DNA from: a virus | Length of the DNA: 59,487 nt | Virus record (IMG/VR): IMGVR_UViG_3300036820_000019 | Span: 1-59,487 of that record | Reading direction: 5' to 3' (one strand) | Made by a program: the position numbers and the translations under genes | Shown: piece by piece, positions 55,656 to 59,487 of the stretch | Position numbering within the stretch: position 1 is the stretch's first letter | How the letters are laid out: the number at the start of each line of letters is the position of its first letter | Notes under the pieces: generated by a model | What the model was told of the DNA's origin: nothing | The model's input: the letters and a program-made list of their open reading frames with translations, nothing else | The model's database searches: none

Positions 55656-56230
55656 TTCGGTTTCCATGCCTTCCCGAACTCGGCGGTTCCGCCGCGCTTA
55701 GTCATCGAGCCTCGGTCGAGGAGGCGAGTCACTTCCTCCGGTTCCATCTGTAGTCGAGCCGCGATCTCCTCGGGTGCCACGTCGAGGTCGACGAGCTCCG
55801 CCACGAGCTCGGCCATCGACACAACGTAGTGAGTGCCGCGTGCTCGGTTGTGCCGGATGGTCGCCATGCGCTCCTGCGCCGGGTCGGAGTCGGAAAGAAA
55901 GACGACCGGAACTTTCCCGTTCGTCGCCGCGGCGACCGGGCCCCAGCCGGCAACGGTCCACCGGTGGAAGCCGTCGATGATCGTGCCGTCCTGCCGCGCG
56001 ACTATGGGTTGCGTCCAGCCGTCCTCGAGTATCGAGATCGCGAGCAGGATCATCTCGGGCCTGGCCGTCTTGTTCGGGTTCCAATGGTTCGCAGTCAGGG
56101 AGTCGCGGTCGACCCACTTCACGGCGGAGACGGGTTGCGCCTTTTGCCCCTGCCGTTTTGCCCGCGGTAGACCGCGGGGAGCCTCCGTCGGTGCGAACTC
56201 TTTCTCGCGTGCTCCGGTCTCAGCCCTCAA
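55652..56230 (-). CDS. ParB/sulfiredoxin-like protein (IbrB-type)
   Basis: This protein has 192 residues from a TTG at 56230, in an 11-base overlap with the PAPS-reductase-like gene. ParB-like features are VDRDSLTANHWNPN, then ILEDGWTQPIVARQDG, IIDGFHRWTVAG and a helix-turn-helix-like end (LDVAPEEIAARLQMEPEEVT). The GFHRW loop replaces the usual GEHR/GxxR. It resembles IbrB, found beside IbrA-type PP-loop proteins, which fits the neighbour here. It may bind DNA or nucleotide. Confidence 0.72.
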   Translation of the reverse strand: MRAETGAREKEFAPTEAPRGLPRAKRQGQKAQPVSAVKWVDRDSLTANHWNPNKTARPEMILLAISILEDGWTQPIVARQDGTIIDGFHRWTVAGWGPVAAATNGKVPVVFLSDSDPAQERMATIRHNRARGTHYVVSMAELVAELVDLDVAPEEIAARLQMEPEEVTRLLDRGSMTKRGGTAEFGKAWKPK

Positions 56231-57422
56231 GAGTGATCCCCAGTTCCGCCTTGACCGCCGCCAGGTACGCAGTACGTAGCTTGTCGAACTCCTCCGGCTT
56301 CGGGAGCGGTCGCCATTCCCGGTTCTTGAGGTCGCCTCGGTCGGCGAGCATGTAGAGCCACTCCCACGAGAGCCCGGTCGTCGGGTGCATGGCCGAGACG
56401 AGAGGTTCGCTCGTGAGCTTGTAGTGCTGCCGGATGAAACCTTGGATGCGCCGACCGGTGTAGGTGCGGACCGACATGTCATCGACGGCCAGAAGCCGCT
56501 GTCGGATGAGTTCCTGCCAGGTGTAGCCCTCGGGCAGTTCCATCGACTCGCCGAACGAGTAGATCTCCGTGCGCGCATAGCGAGCAGCGGCGGCCGCGCC
56601 AGGCACGCGGTCGACCATCTTCGTCCAGAGGTCCGGGCAGCACGTCTTGAACACCCACAGATCCTTCATCGGTTGCTCGCCGTAGGGCGGAGCGCAGCGT
56701 TGCGACCCGTGAGGAATCCCGACCATTTCGAGGAGGTCGTAGTACTCGTTGTAGTCCCAGCCGAACGACGCGGCCGCGTGCCAGACGTCGTTCGTGTTCA
56801 TGTCGTACACCGGGTAGACCTTGGCGACGTTGGGCCCGAGGTCGTGAGCGTGGATGATCCAGTTCTCTTTGCGCCGGTTGCCGACCGCGCGGCGCCGGGT
56901 CATCGACTCAGCGGCCCGTATCCCCATCAGCACGCCGACCGAGCCCAACTCCGCCGGACACAGGAGTCCGGTCGTCTCCGGGATCGTGGGTCGTCGCTCC
57001 GGCGGTTCTACGGGGAAGCCTGGCAAGTCAGTGATGGCTTCGGGCGGTAGAGGGCGGCACCAGAGATCGCGTGCCTCCGGCGCCCACGGCCACCAGTGCG
57101 GCGACTCTCGTGAGCACCCGTTCCGGTGTTGCACCGGCAGGCACAACCATTCGAGTTCGATGCGAGGGTCCTGGGCTATGCGCCGGACGTAGTCCTCGGT
57201 CTCGAACGGTATCGCCTCCTCGTCGAAGAACACGACCCGGAGCGGCAGTTTGCCGAGGCGCTCGGCGACGGTGAGGGCGACGTTGAGGACGACCGTCGAA
57301 TCCTTGCCGCCCGAGAACGAGACCCAGACGTTGTCGAATTGCGCGTACGCCTGCGCCGTGCGGTCGAGTGCCTCGTCCCAGACGTTCCGCTCGAGTTCGT
57401 CTTTCTGCCAGGCAATGCTCAC
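56220..57422 (-). CDS. PAPS-reductase-like PP-loop protein (IbrA-type)
   Basis: This protein has 400 residues. The PP-loop WVSFSGGKDSTVVLNVAL (S37-T43) binds ATP and activates an oxygen or sulfur group. The protein then shows VVFFDEEAIPFETEDYVRRI, LMGIRAAESMTRRRAV and VYPVYDMNTNDVWHAA, as in phosphoadenosine-phosphosulfate reductase-like and DUF3440/IbrA proteins. It lacks the usual C-terminal ECGIH-type cysteine, so classical sulfate reduction is unlikely. Pairing with ParB-like genes points to nucleic-acid or nucleotide modification. Confidence 0.8.
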   Translation of the reverse strand: MSIAWQKDELERNVWDEALDRTAQAYAQFDNVWVSFSGGKDSTVVLNVALTVAERLGKLPLRVVFFDEEAIPFETEDYVRRIAQDPRIELEWLCLPVQHRNGCSRESPHWWPWAPEARDLWCRPLPPEAITDLPGFPVEPPERRPTIPETTGLLCPAELGSVGVLMGIRAAESMTRRRAVGNRRKENWIIHAHDLGPNVAKVYPVYDMNTNDVWHAAASFGWDYNEYYDLLEMVGIPHGSQRCAPPYGEQPMKDLWVFKTCCPDLWTKMVDRVPGAAAAARYARTEIYSFGESMELPEGYTWQELIRQRLLAVDDMSVRTYTGRRIQGFIRQHYKLTSEPLVSAMHPTTGLSWEWLYMLADRGDLKNREWRPLPKPEEFDKLRTAYLAAVKAELGITLEG

Positions 57423-58111
57423 TTGGCGCGGCGTTCGAGGTCGGCGAGGGCGAACATGGCTTCGCCGATTGTGTCGACCTCGAATTGCTTCGCCTGGGCC
57501 CGTAAGTACTTCACGACGACGTCGCGCTCCTCGGTCGAATTGAACACGAGAGTGACCGACACCGCGTCGGTCTCGTTGACGCCGCCCTCCGAGCCCATGG
57601 CGTGACCACGAGACTCGCCGAGGATGTCATCGAGGAATCCACCATCACCCGCCGCGGCCAGTCCACTACTCGCCATGAGGTCCCGCATCGTCTGGTCGTT
57701 GTACCCAGTGCCGAGGAGACCTTCGGGCGTTGCTTTGAGATCCTGTAGGACCTGGGCCAGAGCCAGCGGGTCGTTGCCGCCCGCCTCGGTGAGCCGGTTG
57801 AGCGCCAGGACCATGCGCGTCGCGTGGCGGTCGTTCTTCGACCTCACGCCAGTCTGCACCGGGACGAGCCATTCGTCGCCGTCGGCGTCGACGTTCTTCG
57901 GCGGAGAGTCCCCGGCGTCACGGAGGATGACAAGTTCGTCGAGGCGGCCGTGACCACCGAGGAGTCGACCCGTGCGGTCGTCGAGGACCAGCGACTCGAT
58001 GAACCCGTGCTGCTCGAACGACTCACGAATGAGGTCGAGGTCGTGCAACTTCGGGTTGACCTTCGCGGGCGCGACGTCTGAGAGTTTCATGTACCGGATA
58101 GCGAGCGGCAT
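57419..58111 (-). CDS. ParB-like nuclease-domain protein
   Basis: This protein has 230 residues. The ParB N-terminal core reads MKLSDVAPAKVNPKLHDLDL, SFEQHGFIESLVLDD, RLLGGHGRLDELVIL with GHGR as the nucleotide-binding motif, then VRSKNDRHATRMVLALNRLT. The C-terminal part (VSVTLVFNSTEERDVVVKYL) is an added alpha/beta segment. It is the first of two ParB-like proteins that flank the PP-loop gene. ATG 58111 is the likely start, with a weak ribosome binding site. Confidence 0.75.
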   Translation of the reverse strand: MPLAIRYMKLSDVAPAKVNPKLHDLDLIRESFEQHGFIESLVLDDRTGRLLGGHGRLDELVILRDAGDSPPKNVDADGDEWLVPVQTGVRSKNDRHATRMVLALNRLTEAGGNDPLALAQVLQDLKATPEGLLGTGYNDQTMRDLMASSGLAAAGDGGFLDDILGESRGHAMGSEGGVNETDAVSVTLVFNSTEERDVVVKYLRAQAKQFEVDTIGEAMFALADLERRAK

Positions 58112-58125
58112 CGCCCGGAGTCTAG

Positions 58126-58287
58126 TTACGCCCAGTTGTCGTAGGTGCCGACCGGTTCGGGCACGACGAGGATCACCGTGCCACCGGCGAACTCGATAGC
58201 GATGCACGCCCCGTCGCCGTCAAGGTCGATGATGTCCCGCGGGTCGACCTTTGCCAGCTCCGCCATCAGCTCGCCGACGGTGATCAT
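58126..58287 (-). CDS. Small hypothetical protein
   Basis: This protein has 53 residues from ATG 58287. MITVGELMAELAKVDPRDII is followed by strands GACIAIEFAGGTVILVVPEP. The pattern of an initial helix with D-rich turn and two strands is common in small phage accessory proteins. Function unknown. Confidence 0.6.
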   Translation of the reverse strand: MITVGELMAELAKVDPRDIIDLDGDGACIAIEFAGGTVILVVPEPVGTYDNWA

Positions 58288-58294
58288 GACGGAC

Positions 58295-59033
58295 TTACGA
58301 CAGCCGACAGTCGGACCAGTCCGCGAGCCAGGGCCACCAGCCCATCCGAGACCACTCGACGTAGGCGGCGCGGTTTTGCACCGCGGGCGAGGAGTCCCCC
58401 GGCGGCGAACGCAAGCCGGTCACGCTCAGCCACGTCCCGCCCTCGAACTGCCAGATGTTCCCGTAAGCCCTCGGGTCGTAGGTCACTCCGTTGATGGTCG
58501 TCGACTCGTGTCGTTCCACGCACTTCGCCGCTGCCGATGCCAGCCAGGACGTCTCCGATCGTGTCGCCCGGTTGGATCGGGCCACCGAGCCAGAGATCCT
58601 GATAGACGACGAGGTCGAACTCACCATCGTCGACGTAGAACCCTTCGAGGTTCGGCCGGATGGTGACGACGAGATCCGGGAGTCCTTCGGGGAGGTCCGG
58701 ATTGCGACTGATGCGGAGACCGCCTCGACCGACGTTGGGCCCATCGATGCCAGGCTGATAGGGCGTGCCGACGTCGATAGACCCGGCGAAGTAGTCCCCG
58801 AACGTGAGGGGATCGAACGGGTCCTCGTCGCCTGCGCCAGGGTGACCGTCGGGGAGATCGTGAACGGTGAGTAACCGCTCCGACTCGATGCGGGCACGGA
58901 GGCGAGAACGGTCGCGCCAGTTCTTGAGGTCGGCGGCGTCGGCGATGTTGAGACCGGGACAATCCTCGGGCTCGTGACCAACGCCAAGACAGATAAAGCA
59001 GGGAGCGCCGCCCGGCGCAGCCGCCTCACTCAT
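58295..59033 (-). pseudogene. Zinc-knuckle protein gene with a frameshift
   Basis: ATG 59033 starts a frame with CFICLGVGHEPEDCPG (a CCHC knuckle, CxxC-x4-H-x4-C) and a beta-rich body to GDTIGDVLAG near 58540. There the convincing coding moves to another frame, SAAAKCVERHESTTINGVTY ... WWPWLADWSDCRLS, ending at 58295. Removing one base near 58540 restores a 245-residue protein. Without a shift the first frame runs on to 58284 as an arginine-rich tail. It may be a sequencing error, a broken gene or a programmed shift. Confidence 0.6.
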
Positions 59034-59070
59034 CAGGCCTTCCCTCACCGCGGGAGTAGCTCGGAACCGA

Positions 59071-59092
59071 CAACATATTTTCAACATATTTT
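59071..59092. repeat. Two tandem 11-base AT-rich repeats
   Basis: CAACATATTTT occurs twice head to tail (59071-59081, 59082-59092) in the non-coding stretch 59034-59112. It is the most AT-rich spot seen in a GC-rich genome. It lies between the stop of the helix-turn-helix gene and the ribosome binding site of the zinc-knuckle gene, so it is a good candidate for an operator or a melting site. Confidence 0.65.
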
Positions 59093-59112
59093 GAAAGAAT
59101 CATGGGAACTCC

Positions 59113-59487
59113 TCAGTCCTTCGGGTAGGCGGCCAGAGCGCCGCGGGCCCGTGCTTCGTCAGGGTCGAATGATGGGTGGTCGGCGAGGACCATCGGCCTC
59201 TCGCCGTTCGCAAAGATAGGCGCGTGGTCGTACAGGTCGTCATCTTCGGCGCCTTCGCCCTCGTCGCCGTCGGTGCGCGACACGTCGCGCAAGGGTGCGT
59301 CGGGTGCGTGGCCGCCGCCGTTGTTCTCGCGGGCGTCACCGGCCGCCAGTTCCCGGCGCCAACGAGTGATGGTCTCGGCGTGGAACCCGAACATCTCGCC
59401 CGCCGCCTTGACGCCGATCCGGTTCGACTCGGCGACGACCTCCATTTTCGTGTCGAGCGAAGGGTCCTCCCTGCGCGACTTGTCGCG
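59113..59487 (-). CDS. Origin-spanning helix-turn-helix protein, C-terminal part
   Basis: This is the continuation of the frame that starts at 331, read through the closed ends. VAESNRIGVKAAGEMFGFHA with ETITRWRRELAAG forms a helix-turn-helix of the transposase/regulator type at about residues 80-110 of the full protein. The C-terminus is acidic (DGDEGEGAEDDDLYDHAPIF), followed by a short helix. ATG 59445 could start a 110-residue short form. The neighbouring AT-rich repeat may be its binding site. Confidence 0.75.
   Translation of the reverse strand, partial: RDKSRREDPSLDTKMEVVAESNRIGVKAAGEMFGFHAETITRWRRELAAGDARENNGGGHAPDAPLRDVSRTDGDEGEGAEDDDLYDHAPIFANGERPMVLADHPSFDPDEARARGALAAYPKD
59361..59487. 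repeat. Terminal direct repeat, right copy
   Basis: This segment is identical to bases 1-127. Joining the two copies restores one uninterrupted 192-codon gene, which supports a circular contig. Confidence 0.95.

Overview
The window is the complete, or nearly complete, genome of a tailed dsDNA phage of siphovirus type. Its first 127 bases recur exactly as its last 127, so the contig closes on itself (59,360 unique bases) and one gene runs over the joint. The DNA is GC-rich. Every supported gene lies on the minus strand, mostly with ATGA, GTGA, TTGA or TAATG stop/start overlaps, so the genome should be read from high to low coordinates. The portal, MuF, capsid protease, major capsid and Gp37-like tail families are those common in phages of Actinobacteria. 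That host phylum is an inference; the genus cannot be named. No integrase, tRNA, CRISPR array or DNA polymerase was recognised, which suggests a lytic phage relying on host replication.

Layout in transcription order. (1) 331 back over the joint to about 55.1 kb: an origin-spanning helix-turn-helix protein, a frameshifted zinc-knuckle gene, two ParB-like proteins flanking a PAPS-reductase-like PP-loop protein, and a cupin. (2) 55.1-48.3 kb: a long run of small genes (DUF1643, zinc ribbons, membrane peptides, an Arc-like repressor). (3) 48.3-46.1 kb: small and large terminase. (4) 46.1-42.3 kb: tiny genes and small zinc-binding proteins. (5) 42.3-31.1 kb: portal, a duplicated small gene, MuF-like protein, capsid protease, a GH16-like protein, major capsid protein, a second capsid-region protein and a probable tail tube protein. 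(6) 31.1-25.4 kb: adhesin and fibre genes, including a protein made of nineteen exact 20-residue repeats. (7) 25.4-12.6 kb: head-tail connectors, tail assembly chaperones with a probable -1 frameshift, tape measure, distal tail proteins, YadA-like and beta-propeller fibres. (8) 12.6-9.4 kb: lysis. (9) 9.2-0.3 kb: SF1 helicase, AlpA-like regulator, Gam-like protein, ERF annealing protein, SSB, winged-helix protein, HNH nuclease and MazG.

The most distinctive feature is a repeated control cassette before seven genes. It has an 18-base box ending in the -35 hexamer, a 17-base spacer (16 in one copy), a -10 hexamer, a small hairpin at or near the predicted 5' end of the mRNA whose stem covaries while its loop is mostly AAGGC, and a self-complementary ribosome binding site. 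Long GC-rich hairpins precede three of the cassettes and probably end the previous transcript. The major capsid gene has its own promoter with a different hairpin leader.
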